A DNA stretch of 64,000 nt from Pseudomonadota bacterium (GCA_016703895.1 JADJBE010000004.1:62001-126000); one strand, 5' to 3'. Positions 36,007 to 44,543 are shown, counted from the first letter of the stretch. Numbers and translations are program-made. The notes: a model not told the origin generated them from the letters alone.

Positions 36007-38490
36007 TCAGTGGGCCTGTACCTCTTTGGTGGCGCGGCGCGGCGCACGGCGTGGCCTTTTGACCGTGCTCGGACCATTCTCGACTGACCGTGGGGTCGGC
36101 TGTTGCACCAGGGCAATTTCAAGCACTTCGTCGATCCACTTAACTGGCTTGATCGTGAGATTGCCCTTGATGTTGTCCGGAATTTCCGCCAGATCCTTTT
36201 CGTTGTCGACCGGGATCATGACAGTTTCGATACCGCCACGGTGGGCCGCCAGCAGCTTCTCCTTCAACCCGCCGATCGGCAAAACCTCACCGCGCAAAGT
36301 GATTTCCCCCGTCATCGCGACGTTGGAATGGACCGGAATCTTGGTCAGCGCCGACACCAGCGCCGTACACATGCCGATACCCGCCGACGGGCCATCCTTG
36401 GGCGTGGCGCCTTCGGGCATATGCAGATGGATATCGTGCTTGGCGTAAAACTCTGGATCGATGCCTAACACATCGGCGCGACTGCGCACCACCGTCATGG
36501 CAGCGTGAATCGATTCCTGCATCACCTCGCCTAGCTGGCCGGTGTGCAACAACTTGCCCTTGCCCGGCACGACGGCGGCTTCGATGGTCAGCAGCTCACC
36601 ACCCACTTCGGTCCAGGCAAGACCTGTGACCTGACCGATACGATTCTGGTCTTCGGCCTTGCCATGCCGATGCCGACGCACGCCGAGAAAACTCTCGAGA
36701 TTCTTGGTAGTGACCGAAATGGCCGGCACGCGTAACTTGGCCGCTTTGTCGCCGCCTTTCGCCGGCGATTTCTGACTCGAGGTCTTGTCCTTGGGCACCA
36801 GTAGTTGCTTGACTGCCTTGCGACAGATCTTAGCGATTTCGCGCTCGAGGTTGCGAACGCCGGCCTCGCGCGTGTAGTGCCGCACGATGTCTAGAATCAC
36901 GTCATCGGCCAGCACCAACTCACCGTCTTTAAGACCGTTGTGCTTGCGCTGCTTCGCCAACAGATATTTGTTAGCGATACTGACCTTCTCGTCTTCGGTG
37001 TAACCGGCAAGGCGGATCACTTCCATCCGATCGAGTAGCGGCGCTGGAATGTTGAGCGAGTTGGCGGTGCAAACGAACATCACCTGCGACAGGTCGAGAT
37101 CGACTTCCAGATAGTGGTCGTTGAAGGCCGAGTTCTGCTCCGGGTCCAACACTTCGAGCAGCGCCGAGGACGGGTCGCCACGGAAATCCATCGACATCTT
37201 GTCAACTTCATCGAGCAGGAACAAGGGATTGACGACACCTGTCTTGGCCAGGTTTTGCACGATCTTGCCGGGCATCGAGCCGATGTATGTGCGACGGTGC
37301 CCGCGAATCTCGGCTTCATCGCGCACGCCGCCCAAGGACATGCGCACGAACTTGCGGTTAGTAGCCCGGGCGATCGACTGGCCCAGGGAGGTCTTGCCCA
37401 CGCCCGGCGGGCCCACTAAACACAGTATGGGTCCCTTGATCTTGTCGACGCGTTTCTGGACGGCGAGATACTCGACGATCCGCTCTTTGACCTTCTCGAG
37501 GCCATAGTTATCCTCGTCCAGCACTTGCTCGGCGCGCGCGATGTCTTTCAAGACCTTGGTGCGCTTCTTCCAGGGTGTCTTCAATAGCCAATCGATGTAG
37601 GTACGCACGACAGTGGCTTCGGCCGACATCGGCGACATCATCTTCAGTTTATTGAGCTCTGCGGTGGCCTTTTCCTTGGCCTCTTTCGGCATGCCCGCCT
37701 TGTTGATGCGCTTCTCGAGCTCGGTCAGTTCGTTGCCACCATCTTCCATGTCGCCGAGTTCTTTCTGAATTGCCTTCATCTGCTCATTCAGGTAGTACTC
37801 GCGCTGACTCTTTTCCATTTGGCCTTTGACACGGCCACGGATCCGCTTCTCGATCTGCAGCACTTCCATCTCGCCTTCGATGGCGAGCAGCACATGATCG
37901 AGGCGCTGGCGCAGTTCGAAGATCTCCAGCACCTTCTGTTTCTCGGGCAACTTGAGCGCCATGTGCGCCGCGACGGTATCGGCGAGGCGCCCTGGATGAT
38001 CGATACCGGCCAGCGCCTGCAGCACTTCGCCAGGCACCTTCTTGTTCAGCTTGACGTACTGCTCGAACTGCGAGATCACCGAGCGACCCAGCACGTCGAG
38101 CTCTTTCTCGTCGTAACTCTCGGCGTCCGGCTCAGTCGTGACGTCGGCTGTGTAGTACTCGCCGGGATGCAGCGTATCGACGCGCGCTCGGTCAACACCT
38201 TCGACCAGCACCTTGACAGTGCCATCGGGCAACTTCAGGAGTTGCAAGATGGTGGCGACCGTACCGATGCGGTAGAGATCATCGGCCTTCGGATCGTCGA
38301 CATCGGCCTGCTTCTGCGCGACCAGCATGATGCGCTTGTCGGACTTCATCGCAATATCGAGCGCGACGATCGACTTCTCACGGCCGACGAACAGTGGGAT
38401 CACCATGTGGGGGTAGACCACCACATCGCGCAGCGGCAATACCGGCAATCCAGTGAGTGGCACAGAGCGGGACGAAACGACTTCGGTCAC
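36007..38490 (-). CDS. lon: ATP-dependent protease Lon
   Basis: This 827-residue cytosolic AAA+ serine protease degrades misfolded and regulatory proteins. The N-terminal substrate-binding domain starts LPVLPLRDVVVYPHMVIPLF. The ATPase has Walker A GPPGVGKTSLGQSIA and Walker B-type PLFLLDEVDKM. The catalytic Ser-Lys dyad lies in EGATPKDGPSAGIGM (Ser) with the Lys in the following conserved helix. A basic C-terminal tail (RPRRAPRRATKEVQAH) and a Lys/Ser-rich insert (KTSSQKSPAKGGDKAAK) near residue 590 are lineage-specific. The start is GTG, with AAGGA upstream. A heat-shock-type promoter lies about 100 bases upstream. Confidence 0.96.
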   Translation of the reverse strand: MTEVVSSRSVPLTGLPVLPLRDVVVYPHMVIPLFVGREKSIVALDIAMKSDKRIMLVAQKQADVDDPKADDLYRIGTVATILQLLKLPDGTVKVLVEGVDRARVDTLHPGEYYTADVTTEPDAESYDEKELDVLGRSVISQFEQYVKLNKKVPGEVLQALAGIDHPGRLADTVAAHMALKLPEKQKVLEIFELRQRLDHVLLAIEGEMEVLQIEKRIRGRVKGQMEKSQREYYLNEQMKAIQKELGDMEDGGNELTELEKRINKAGMPKEAKEKATAELNKLKMMSPMSAEATVVRTYIDWLLKTPWKKRTKVLKDIARAEQVLDEDNYGLEKVKERIVEYLAVQKRVDKIKGPILCLVGPPGVGKTSLGQSIARATNRKFVRMSLGGVRDEAEIRGHRRTYIGSMPGKIVQNLAKTGVVNPLFLLDEVDKMSMDFRGDPSSALLEVLDPEQNSAFNDHYLEVDLDLSQVMFVCTANSLNIPAPLLDRMEVIRLAGYTEDEKVSIANKYLLAKQRKHNGLKDGELVLADDVILDIVRHYTREAGVRNLEREIAKICRKAVKQLLVPKDKTSSQKSPAKGGDKAAKLRVPAISVTTKNLESFLGVRRHRHGKAEDQNRIGQVTGLAWTEVGGELLTIEAAVVPGKGKLLHTGQLGEVMQESIHAAMTVVRSRADVLGIDPEFYAKHDIHLHMPEGATPKDGPSAGIGMCTALVSALTKIPVHSNVAMTGEITLRGEVLPIGGLKEKLLAAHRGGIETVMIPVDNEKDLAEIPDNIKGNLTIKPVKWIDEVLEIALVQQPTPRSVENGPSTVKRPRRAPRRATKEVQAH

Positions 38491-38590
38491 GGAGATTTCC
38501 TTGTTGGCCGCGGAGGCCTCAATAGCCGCACGGGCTTGCTATGGCGCACGTCGCGCCCGCAGTCCTCGGCCGATTTCCAATCAGTCGCTT

Positions 38591-38619
38591 ATATGGTGCC
38601 GCCAGCGCGCGGATTCAAG
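38591..38619 (-). promoter_or_regulatory. Predicted sigma-32 heat-shock promoter of lon
   Basis: On the coding strand CTTGAAT is followed, after a GC-rich spacer of about 14 bases, by CACCATATA. This matches the sigma-32 consensus (CTTGAAA, spacer, CCCCATNT) and is like the known E. coli lon promoter, which also contains TTGAAT and CCATAT. It lies between clpX and lon, about 100 bases before the lon start. Confidence 0.7.
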
Positions 38620-38640
38620 CACCGCGCGATGAACCACCAA

Positions 38641-39954
38641 TCAGGCCAGGTTGCCGCTCGCGCGACGAGTTGGTCCATCGCCCTCGGCCGCATCCGACCG
38701 ATAGACGACATAGGGCTTCTGATGACCCTCGATCACGGTGTCATCGATCACGACCTTGGAGACATTCTTCATCGACGGCAGGTCGTACATGGTGTCAAGC
38801 AGCACATTTTCTAGAATGGTCCGCAAGCCGCGCGCACCCGTCTTGCGCTGCATCGCCCGCTTGGCGACGGCATGCAAGGCCTCCTCGCGCACTTCCAGCT
38901 CAACGCCCTCCATATCGAACAGGCGCTTGTATTGCTTGGTCAGCGCGTTCTTGGGCTCGGTAAGAATCGAAATAAGCGCAGCCTCGTCCAGTTCCTCGAG
39001 CGTCGCCACGACCGGCAAACGGCCCACGAACTCGGGAATCAGGCCGAACTTGATCAAGTCCTCAGGCTCGACTTCCTTGAAGATGTCGGTGCCGTGCGGG
39101 CGCGTGTTGACCTCGCGCACGTCTGAGGTGAAGCCGATACCACCCTTTTGCGTGCGGTTCAGCACCAGCTTCTCGAGGCCGGCGAATGCGCCGCCGCAGA
39201 TGAACAGGATATTGGTCGTGTCCACCTGCAGGAACTCCTGCTGGGGGTGCTTGCGCCCGCCCTGCGGGGGCACCGAGGCGATGGTGCCTTCGATTAATTT
39301 CAGCAGCGCCTGCTGTACGCCCTCGCCCGACACGTCGCGGGTGATGGACGGGTTGTCCGACTTGCGCGAGATCTTGTCGATCTCGTCGATATAGACGATG
39401 CCGGTCTGCGCCTTCTCGACGTCGTAGTCGCACTTCTGCAGCAGCTTCTGGATGATGTTCTCCACGTCCTCACCGACGTAGCCTGCCTCGGTGAGAGTGG
39501 TCGCGTCTGCGATCGTGAACGGCACGTCCAGTAGCCGCGCCAAGGTTTCGGCCAGCAAAGTCTTGCCGCAGCCGGTCGGACCGATCAGCAGGATGTTGCT
39601 CTTGGAGAGCTCAACCTCATCCTTGGCACGCGCGCCGCTGCCGCTACGGGTTTGCAGGCGCTTGTAGTGGTTATAGACCGCGACCGCAAGAATCTTCTTG
39701 GCGCGCTCCTGACCAATGACGTATTCGTCCAGGACCTTCTTGATTTCCTGTGGCTTGGGCAGCTTGTCGCGCGTGCGCTCGGCACGGTCTTCCAGTTCCT
39801 CGCGAATGATGTCGTTGCACAACTCAACGCATTCATCGCAGATGAACACGGATGGGCCCGCAATGAGTTTGCGAACCTCATGTTGGCTCTTGCCGCAAAA
39901 CGAGCAGTAAAGCAGCTTGCCATCATCATGGCGTCCGCGAGTATCTTCGGTCAT
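38641..39954 (-). CDS. clpX: ClpX, ATPase subunit of ClpXP protease
   Basis: This 437-residue AAA+ unfoldase feeds substrates to ClpP. The N-terminal C4 zinc domain is visible (YCSFCGKSQHEV, then FICDECVELCNDI). Walker A is GPTGCGKTLLAETLA, Walker B is VYIDEIDKI, and the pore loop is in TEAGYVGEDVENI. The ClpP-docking IGF loop is seen as GGIGFTSDV, and GARGLRTILE marks the C-terminal domain. The ATG at 39954 is chosen because it begins directly before the zinc domain and has GGAGGCGGAG upstream; the longer frame to 40011 runs across the promoter. Confidence 0.96.
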   Translation of the reverse strand: MTEDTRGRHDDGKLLYCSFCGKSQHEVRKLIAGPSVFICDECVELCNDIIREELEDRAERTRDKLPKPQEIKKVLDEYVIGQERAKKILAVAVYNHYKRLQTRSGSGARAKDEVELSKSNILLIGPTGCGKTLLAETLARLLDVPFTIADATTLTEAGYVGEDVENIIQKLLQKCDYDVEKAQTGIVYIDEIDKISRKSDNPSITRDVSGEGVQQALLKLIEGTIASVPPQGGRKHPQQEFLQVDTTNILFICGGAFAGLEKLVLNRTQKGGIGFTSDVREVNTRPHGTDIFKEVEPEDLIKFGLIPEFVGRLPVVATLEELDEAALISILTEPKNALTKQYKRLFDMEGVELEVREEALHAVAKRAMQRKTGARGLRTILENVLLDTMYDLPSMKNVSKVVIDDTVIEGHQKPYVVYRSDAAEGDGPTRRASGNLA

Positions 39955-39982
39955 CGAGAGCTCCGCCTCCAGATCACTGGCA

Positions 39983-40011
39983 TTTATAGCACGCGCCCCG
40001 CAGGCACTCAA
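39983..40011 (-). promoter_or_regulatory. Predicted sigma-70 promoter of clpX
   Basis: On the coding strand TTGAGT (40011-40006) and TATAAA (39988-39983) are separated by exactly 17 bases. The predicted start of transcription would give a leader of about 20 bases before the clpX ATG. This suggests that clpX, and perhaps lon, can be transcribed independently of clpP. Confidence 0.6.
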
Positions 40012-40151
40012 AGTTAATGCCCGCGTGCAAGCCGTTGTCAGCGCTCAAATTGTCAAGAATTGGGGATCGCTTCGCAGTCCTGACGTCGCAGCCCAGCACG
40101 ACACCCGCCTTGGGGATCGGAAAACCCCCAAACGGCGACGTCGCATTGAAC

Positions 40152-40778
40152 TTACATCGGTGTCGGTGGCGGCGGTGTTCCGGTGCGCTTGTCCAGCACT
40201 TTGTCGATCAGGCCGTATTCCACGGCTTCAGCCGGACTCATGAATCGATCGCGCTCGGAATCCAGCTCGATCTTGCTCACGTCCTGCCCAGTGTGGCGTG
40301 CCAGGATCTCGTTCAGCCGCACACGGATTTTGAGGATCTCCTGTGCCTGGATGTTGATGTCGCTTGCCTGGCCCTGGTAGCCGCCCGACGGTTGATGAAT
40401 CATCGCCCGTGAGTTCGGCAACATGAAGCGCTTGCCCGCCGCGCCCGCAGCCAGCAGCACAGCGCCCATGGATGCCGCCATGCCGATGCAGATCGTGCTC
40501 ACATCGGACTTGATGAATTGCATCGTGTCATAGATCGCAAGACCCGCGCTGACTGAGCCGCCCGGCGAGTTGATATACAACGCGATGTCCTTGTCAGGAT
40601 TCTCCGACTCGAGAAACAACAGCTGCGCCACGATCACGTTAGCCATGTAGTCCTCGACCGGACCAACCGCAAACACGACGCGCTCCTTGAGCAGGCGCGA
40701 ATAGATGTCATACGCCCGTTCACCGCGTGCGGTCTGTTCGACCACCATCGGTACCAGGTTCAACGCTTGCTCGTTCAT
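40152..40778 (-). CDS. clpP: ATP-dependent Clp protease proteolytic subunit
   Basis: This 208-residue serine protease forms the tetradecameric barrel used by ClpX. The catalytic triad is visible: Ser in CIGMAASMGAVLLAAGA, His in RAMIHQPSGGYQGQASDI, and Asp in the SERDRFMSPAEAVEYG region. The start region reads MNEQALNLVPMVVEQTARGE, with processing expected near the second Met as in other ClpP. The ATG at 40778 comes one base after the tig stop. A Pro-rich C-terminus (TGTPPPPTPM) is a small oddity. About 200 bases containing a clpX promoter follow. Confidence 0.96.
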   Translation of the reverse strand: MNEQALNLVPMVVEQTARGERAYDIYSRLLKERVVFAVGPVEDYMANVIVAQLLFLESENPDKDIALYINSPGGSVSAGLAIYDTMQFIKSDVSTICIGMAASMGAVLLAAGAAGKRFMLPNSRAMIHQPSGGYQGQASDINIQAQEILKIRVRLNEILARHTGQDVSKIELDSERDRFMSPAEAVEYGLIDKVLDKRTGTPPPPTPM

Positions 40779-40779
40779 A

Positions 40780-42087
40780 TCATTGATCCTTAGTCTGACC
40801 AAAGCCGGTCAGCTCACTGAAACTTGCGGGTTTGTCCGTGGTACGCGCGCGGGCCAGCAATCCTTCGATCGCCTGATCCTCGAGTACCGCAGCTTCGATT
40901 TGGCGCATCGCATTGGCATTTTGCAAGTAGTTGCGTCGCACTTCTTCCGCGTTGGGGTAGGCGGCTGCCATTTCGGTGAGCCGCTCCTGGACGCGCTTGC
41001 GGTCAACCTTGATGCCTTCAGTCTGCAACACCTCGCCCAGAATCAGACCGAGCGCGACGCGACGCCGTGCCGGCTCCTCGAACGGCTCACGCGGTGGCAG
41101 GTCTTTGACATCTCGCGTACCCATGCGCCGCAGCATATCGACCTGCAGTTCCTGAATCTGCTCATCCAGCATGGTCTTTGGCACTTCGATCGGGTTGGCC
41201 TGGTAGAGCGCGTCCAGCATTTGTGCACGCAGCCGCGACTTGACCGCATCGCCAAGCTCACGCTCCATACTGCTACGCACTTCGCCGCGCAGTTTATCGA
41301 TGCCGCCTTCCTGGATGCCAAACTCGGCAACGAACGCGTCATCGAGTTCTGGTAACGACTGCTCCTCGACCTTCTTGATGGTCAACGCGAACGACGCCGT
41401 CTTGGCCGCGAGTGCCTTGTTAGTATGTTCGTCCGGAAACTTGGCTTCAAACTGGACTTGCTCGCCAGCCGAGTGTCCGGTGACCGCACGTTCGAAGTCC
41501 TCCATCACTCGGCCGGCACCCACGACGATGCTCACGTCACGACCCTGCCCACCGTCGAACGGCGCAGCGTCGATCGTGCCGTCGAAATCGACAATCACGC
41601 GATCCGTATCGCGTGCCGCGCGATGCACTTCGGTGAACACAGGCCGCTGCGCGCGCATGCTCGCGATCATCGCCTCGAGGTCCGCGTCGGTCACGGTGGC
41701 CACCGGTCGCTCAACGCTGAGCTCGGCCGGATCCGCTAACTTGAACTGCGGCATCACCTCGAACACGGCCGCATACTTGAGATCGGCACCCGGCGCGGTT
41801 TCAATGGGCTCGATGCGCGGCCCCGCCGCAGGCGACAGCTTCTCTTGCGCCACGGCCTGCGAGAACGTCTCGCGCATCAGGTCGCCGACCACCTCGGAAT
41901 AGACCTGTTCGCCGAACTGCTTTTGAATGACTGCAAACGGCGCTTTACCGGGTCTAAACCCGTTGAGCCGCGCTGTGCGAGCGATCTTTTTCAGGCGCTC
42001 CTGTACTTCACCGCTGACGCGGGCGGCCGGCACGGCGACTTCGACTCGACGCTCGAGACCACCGGTTGCGGTTACGGAAACTTCCAT
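40780..42087 (-). CDS. tig: Trigger factor, ribosome-associated chaperone
   Basis: This 435-residue protein has three domains. The N-terminal ribosome-binding domain (LKKIARTARLNGFRPGKAPF) carries the GFRPGKxP signature that docks on L23. An FKBP-type PPIase domain (DRVIVDFDGTIDAAPFDGGQ, VGAGRVMEDFERAVTGHSAG) follows, then a helical C-terminal chaperone cradle. It binds nascent chains leaving the ribosome. It heads the tig-clpP-clpX-lon series, downstream of tRNA-Leu. Confidence 0.96.
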   Translation of the reverse strand: MEVSVTATGGLERRVEVAVPAARVSGEVQERLKKIARTARLNGFRPGKAPFAVIQKQFGEQVYSEVVGDLMRETFSQAVAQEKLSPAAGPRIEPIETAPGADLKYAAVFEVMPQFKLADPAELSVERPVATVTDADLEAMIASMRAQRPVFTEVHRAARDTDRVIVDFDGTIDAAPFDGGQGRDVSIVVGAGRVMEDFERAVTGHSAGEQVQFEAKFPDEHTNKALAAKTASFALTIKKVEEQSLPELDDAFVAEFGIQEGGIDKLRGEVRSSMERELGDAVKSRLRAQMLDALYQANPIEVPKTMLDEQIQELQVDMLRRMGTRDVKDLPPREPFEEPARRRVALGLILGEVLQTEGIKVDRKRVQERLTEMAAAYPNAEEVRRNYLQNANAMRQIEAAVLEDQAIEGLLARARTTDKPASFSELTGFGQTKDQ

Positions 42088-42110
42088 CGTTGACTGACCT
42101 CATCAAAGCT

Positions 42111-42195
42111 TGGTGCGAAAGGAGAGACTCGAACTCTCACGGGTTACCCCACAGGAACCTAAATCCAGCGCGTCTACCAGTTCCGCCACTCTCGC
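42111..42195 (-). tRNA. tRNA-Leu (anticodon TAG)
   Basis: This 85-base class II tRNA on the reverse strand starts GCGAGAGTGGCGGAACTGGT and has anticodon region GATTTAGGT giving TAG. A long variable arm (TGTGGGGTAACCCGTGAG) is followed by T-arm GTTCGAGTCTC and an encoded CCA. It lies 23 bases upstream of tig and may share its transcript. Confidence 0.96.
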
Positions 42196-42233
42196 GTCAT
42201 CTGCACTCCAGGCACGAGGTGCAGGGCGCGCGG

Positions 42234-42239
42234 ATTATA
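42234..42239 (-). promoter_or_regulatory. Probable -10 element for tRNA-Leu/tig
   Basis: A perfect TATAAT on the reverse strand is followed by a GC-rich stretch (CCGCGCGCCC), as in stringently controlled stable-RNA promoters, about 40 bases before tRNA-Leu. I see no good -35 hexamer at 16-18 bases, so the assignment is tentative. Confidence 0.45.
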
Positions 42240-42338
42240 GCGGATTGCTCACGCTGCGCCGCAGTTGCGCAGAATTGGCTATTCTTGCCAACGGCGGCGG
42301 CCGCGCCGTGGCCCCGCCTGCCGCAAAGGAGTGATCCA

Positions 42339-42707
42339 ATGTCTCGTCTCATGAGTCTTGTGACCGTATTCCTGCTGACCTTCGGCTCGGGGCTGCTCGA
42401 TGCCCGAGGCTTCGTCTTCGCCGCGCGCGCGTGGCCCGACGGTAAGCTAGACAGCAAATTGGGAGCCGCCGCACTGCTGTGTTTTATCGGCGGCTTGTCG
42501 CTCTATATCTTGGCGGTCCGCTTCATGCAAAACGTGGGCGTCACCGGCGTCGCGCTGCAAAGCGCCATGTGGTTCATCGTCACAGCCGTCGGCATCGCGA
42601 TCATGGACAACAGCATCTTGCAGTGGTCGCGAACGCAGCAGTTCGTGGGGCTGGCGGTTGCGATCGGCCTGGGGTGGTTGATCGCCACGACGCGCGCAGC
42701 GGCCTAG
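42339..42707 (+). CDS. Small four-helix membrane protein, unknown function
   Basis: This 122-residue, very hydrophobic protein has four likely membrane helices: LMSLVTVFLLTFGSGLLDAR, AALLCFIGGLSLYILAV, VALQSAMWFIVTAVGIAI and FVGLAVAIGLGWLIAT. Size and layout resemble small multidrug-resistance/EamA-half transporters, but the SMR active-site Glu in helix 1 is absent, so transport is not proven. The start is well supported by AAGGAG seven bases before the ATG. It is the only gene inside the tRNA array and reads against the tRNAs. Confidence 0.7.
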   Translation: MSRLMSLVTVFLLTFGSGLLDARGFVFAARAWPDGKLDSKLGAAALLCFIGGLSLYILAVRFMQNVGVTGVALQSAMWFIVTAVGIAIMDNSILQWSRTQQFVGLAVAIGLGWLIATTRAAA

Positions 42708-42725
42708 CACCAGCGGGGAGGAAGG

Positions 42726-42801
42726 TGGTGGGCCGTGTAGGGGTCGAACCTTCGACCTACTGATTAAGAGTCAGCTGCTCTACCAACTGAGCTAACGGCC
42801 C
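42726..42801 (-). tRNA. tRNA-Lys (anticodon CTT)
   Basis: This 76-base reverse-strand cloverleaf starts GGGCCGTTAGCTCAGTTGGT, has anticodon loop GACTCTTAATC giving CTT, T-arm AAGGTTCGACCCC, and an encoded CCA. It is the last tRNA of the Pro-Arg-His-Lys series. Confidence 0.97.
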
Positions 42802-42813
42802 GTCTCAAGAAAG

Positions 42814-42890
42814 TGGGGTGGACGATGGGACTCGAACCCACGACGGCCGAGACCACAATCCGGGGCTCTACCAACTGAGCTACGTCCACC
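42814..42890 (-). tRNA. tRNA-His (anticodon GTG)
   Basis: This 77-base reverse-strand cloverleaf begins GGTGGACGTAGCTCAGTTGG with anticodon loop GATTGTGGTC giving GTG and T-arm GGGTTCGAGTCCC. The extra 5' G typical of tRNA-His (position -1) is encoded, and the 3' end is CCCCA. Confidence 0.97.
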
Positions 42891-42982
42891 ATTGCAATTC
42901 TGACGACACCCCGCGTGCCGCCATACCCATGTCATTCTCGCTATTGTCCTCTCGCCACCTCATCTCGCCATCCGCTTGAGAA

Positions 42983-43059
42983 TGGCGCGCCCGGCAGGAG
43001 TCGAACCTGCGACCACCGGCTTAGAAGGCCGGTGCTCTATCCAACTGAGCTACGGGCGC
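42983..43059 (-). tRNA. tRNA-Arg (anticodon TCT)
   Basis: This 77-base reverse-strand cloverleaf starts GCGCCCGTAGCTCAGTTGGA, has anticodon loop GCCTTCTAAGC giving TCT, T-arm AGGTTCGACTCCT, and an encoded CCA. It reads AGA codons, rare in this GC-rich genome. Confidence 0.97.
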
Positions 43060-43090
43060 ACAGTCGGATCACCATGATGCCCCACCCGGC

Positions 43091-43167
43091 TGGTCGGGGC
43101 AGCAGGATTCGAACCTGCGACCCTCTGCTCCCAAAGCAGATGCGCTACCAGACTGCGCCATGCCCCG
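43091..43167 (-). tRNA. tRNA-Pro (anticodon TGG)
   Basis: This 77-base reverse-strand cloverleaf starts CGGGGCATGGCGCAGTCTGG, has anticodon loop GCTTTGGGAGC giving TGG, T-arm AGGTTCGAATCCT, and an encoded CCA. It is the first tRNA behind the strong promoter upstream. Confidence 0.97.
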
Positions 43168-43228
43168 CTGCGTGTACGCCGGATTGCCAAGCGCCCCCAC
43201 CGGCATGAGCGCCCGGCGGGGCCGCGCA

Positions 43229-43257
43229 TGATAAGGAAGCGGGACCGCCAGCGTCAA
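43229..43257 (-). promoter_or_regulatory. Predicted strong sigma-70 promoter of the Pro-Arg-His-Lys tRNA operon
   Basis: TTGACG (43257-43252) and TTATCA (43234-43229) on the reverse strand are separated by 17 bases and followed by a GC-rich discriminator (TGCGCGGCCCC). This is the hallmark of stringently regulated stable-RNA promoters. It lies in the gap between tRNA-Pro and the divergent folD. Confidence 0.75.
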
Positions 43258-43289
43258 TTTTTACTTGGCCTTCATGCGACAATTCGGCC

Positions 43290-44171
43290 ATGACAGCCCA
43301 AATCATCGACGGCAAAGCCATCGCGGCACAGGTCAAGCGGCAGTTACGCGTCGATTCCGACGCGATGGCTGAGCGCGGACTGCGCCGTCCCGGGCTCGCC
43401 GTGGTGATGGTCGGCGACAATCCAGCCTCAGCCATCTACGTGCGCAACAAGCGCCTGGCCTGCGCCGACGTCGGCATCGTCTCGAGTTCGTATGACTTGC
43501 CGCATTCCACCACCGAGATCGAACTGCTGCAGCTCATCGACCGCCTGAATCGCGATGCAACCGTGGACGGCATCCTGGTGCAATTGCCCGTGCCCGAGCA
43601 TATCAGTCAGCTGGCGATTATCGAACGGATCGACCCGCGCAAGGACGTGGATGGTTTCCATCCCTACAATCTGGGTCGACTCGCCGACCGTATGCCGCTG
43701 ATTCGCCCGTGCACGCCGTACGGCGTGATCAAGTTATTGGACCACATCGGCATTGCCTACAAGAGCGCGCACGCGGTGGTGATCGGCGCCTCCAACATTG
43801 TCGGCCGCCCAATGTCGCTCGAGCTGTTGTTGATGGGTGCGACGACCACGGTGTGTCATCGTTTCACGGGTGACTTGGAACGATACGCGCGGCAGGCAGA
43901 CATTCTCGTTGCTGCGGTTGGCAAACCGGGGATCGTGCGCGGCGAATGGATCAAACCGGGCGCCGTCGTGATCGACGTGGGAATTAATCGACTGGAAGAC
44001 GGTCGGCTGGTCGGCGACGTGGAGTTCGACGCTGCCGCGGAGCGCGCGGCCTGGATTACGCCGGTGCCCGGCGGCGTCGGTCCAATGACCGTCGCAATGC
44101 TGATGAAGAATACGATCGAGGCGAGCTTGCGACATCAACGCCGCGCCGACGAAGGCGCGACGCGGCGTTGA
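43290..44171 (+). CDS. folD: Bifunctional methylenetetrahydrofolate dehydrogenase/cyclohydrolase
   Basis: This 293-residue cytosolic enzyme interconverts 5,10-methylene- and 10-formyl-tetrahydrofolate with NADP+, supplying purine synthesis and initiator tRNA formylation. It shows AIYVRNKRLACADVGI (with the catalytic Lys), DGILVQLPVPEHI, KDVDGFHPYNLG, and the NADP-binding GASNIVGRPMSLELLL, ending in the conserved TPVPGGVGPMTVAMLMKNT. Length is normal. In E. coli folD also lies near cysS, ppiB and lpxH, as here. Confidence 0.95.
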   Translation: MTAQIIDGKAIAAQVKRQLRVDSDAMAERGLRRPGLAVVMVGDNPASAIYVRNKRLACADVGIVSSSYDLPHSTTEIELLQLIDRLNRDATVDGILVQLPVPEHISQLAIIERIDPRKDVDGFHPYNLGRLADRMPLIRPCTPYGVIKLLDHIGIAYKSAHAVVIGASNIVGRPMSLELLLMGATTTVCHRFTGDLERYARQADILVAAVGKPGIVRGEWIKPGAVVIDVGINRLEDGRLVGDVEFDAAAERAAWITPVPGGVGPMTVAMLMKNTIEASLRHQRRADEGATRR

Positions 44172-44195
44172 TGCTTTGCAGCCGACCTGCAGCTG

Positions 44196-44543
44196 TTACT
44201 TGCTGCCGGCCTTCTTGATCCAGCTACGGCACCAACCATCAGCGTTGACCAGCTTCTTCGGGAACAGCGTGCAACCGCGCCACTGCTCACCATCCTTGCC
44301 TTGAATCAGATTGCAGTTGTGACAGAACTGCTCGGGCTTGTGAGTCGGAAACTTCTTGGGCTCGACTTTCTTGGCGTCGTGGTGATAGCCGAGCGCCTTG
44401 GCGGTCGCATTGTCTTCTTCCAGTTTTGGAAACGCGTCAGAGGCCACGGCCTTGCCGGACAGGGCAGCTTGTCCCGCCGCGACACCGACCACGAGGCCAG
44501 CGGCGCCGCGCAACAGGCTGCGGCGATCGATTGAATTTGTCAC
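44196..44543 (-). CDS. High-potential iron-sulfur protein (HiPIP)
   Basis: This 115-residue precursor has a Tat signal (DRRSLLRGAAGLVVGVAAGQ) and a mature domain with the four cluster-ligand cysteines in FCHNCNLIQGK, WRGCTLF and DGWCRSW. HiPIPs carry a 4Fe-4S cluster cycling between 2+ and 3+ at high potential, and act as periplasmic electron carriers to reaction centres, oxidases or reductases. The start is GTG with TTAGGAGAG upstream. It is convergent with folD and stands alone; its electron partner is not in the window. The 233 bases between it and cysS contain no gene I can support. Confidence 0.9.
   Translation of the reverse strand: MTNSIDRRSLLRGAAGLVVGVAAGQAALSGKAVASDAFPKLEEDNATAKALGYHHDAKKVEPKKFPTHKPEQFCHNCNLIQGKDGEQWRGCTLFPKKLVNADGWCRSWIKKAGSK

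Noticed and set aside
40113..40134. TTGGGG...CCCCAA hairpin after clpP as a terminator
   Set aside because: A short stem with no T-run behind it; not enough for an intrinsic terminator.
42270..42292. Small inverted repeat TTGGC...GCCAA upstream of the small membrane gene
   Set aside because: Only five or six pairs; could be chance, and no regulator or T-tail is associated.
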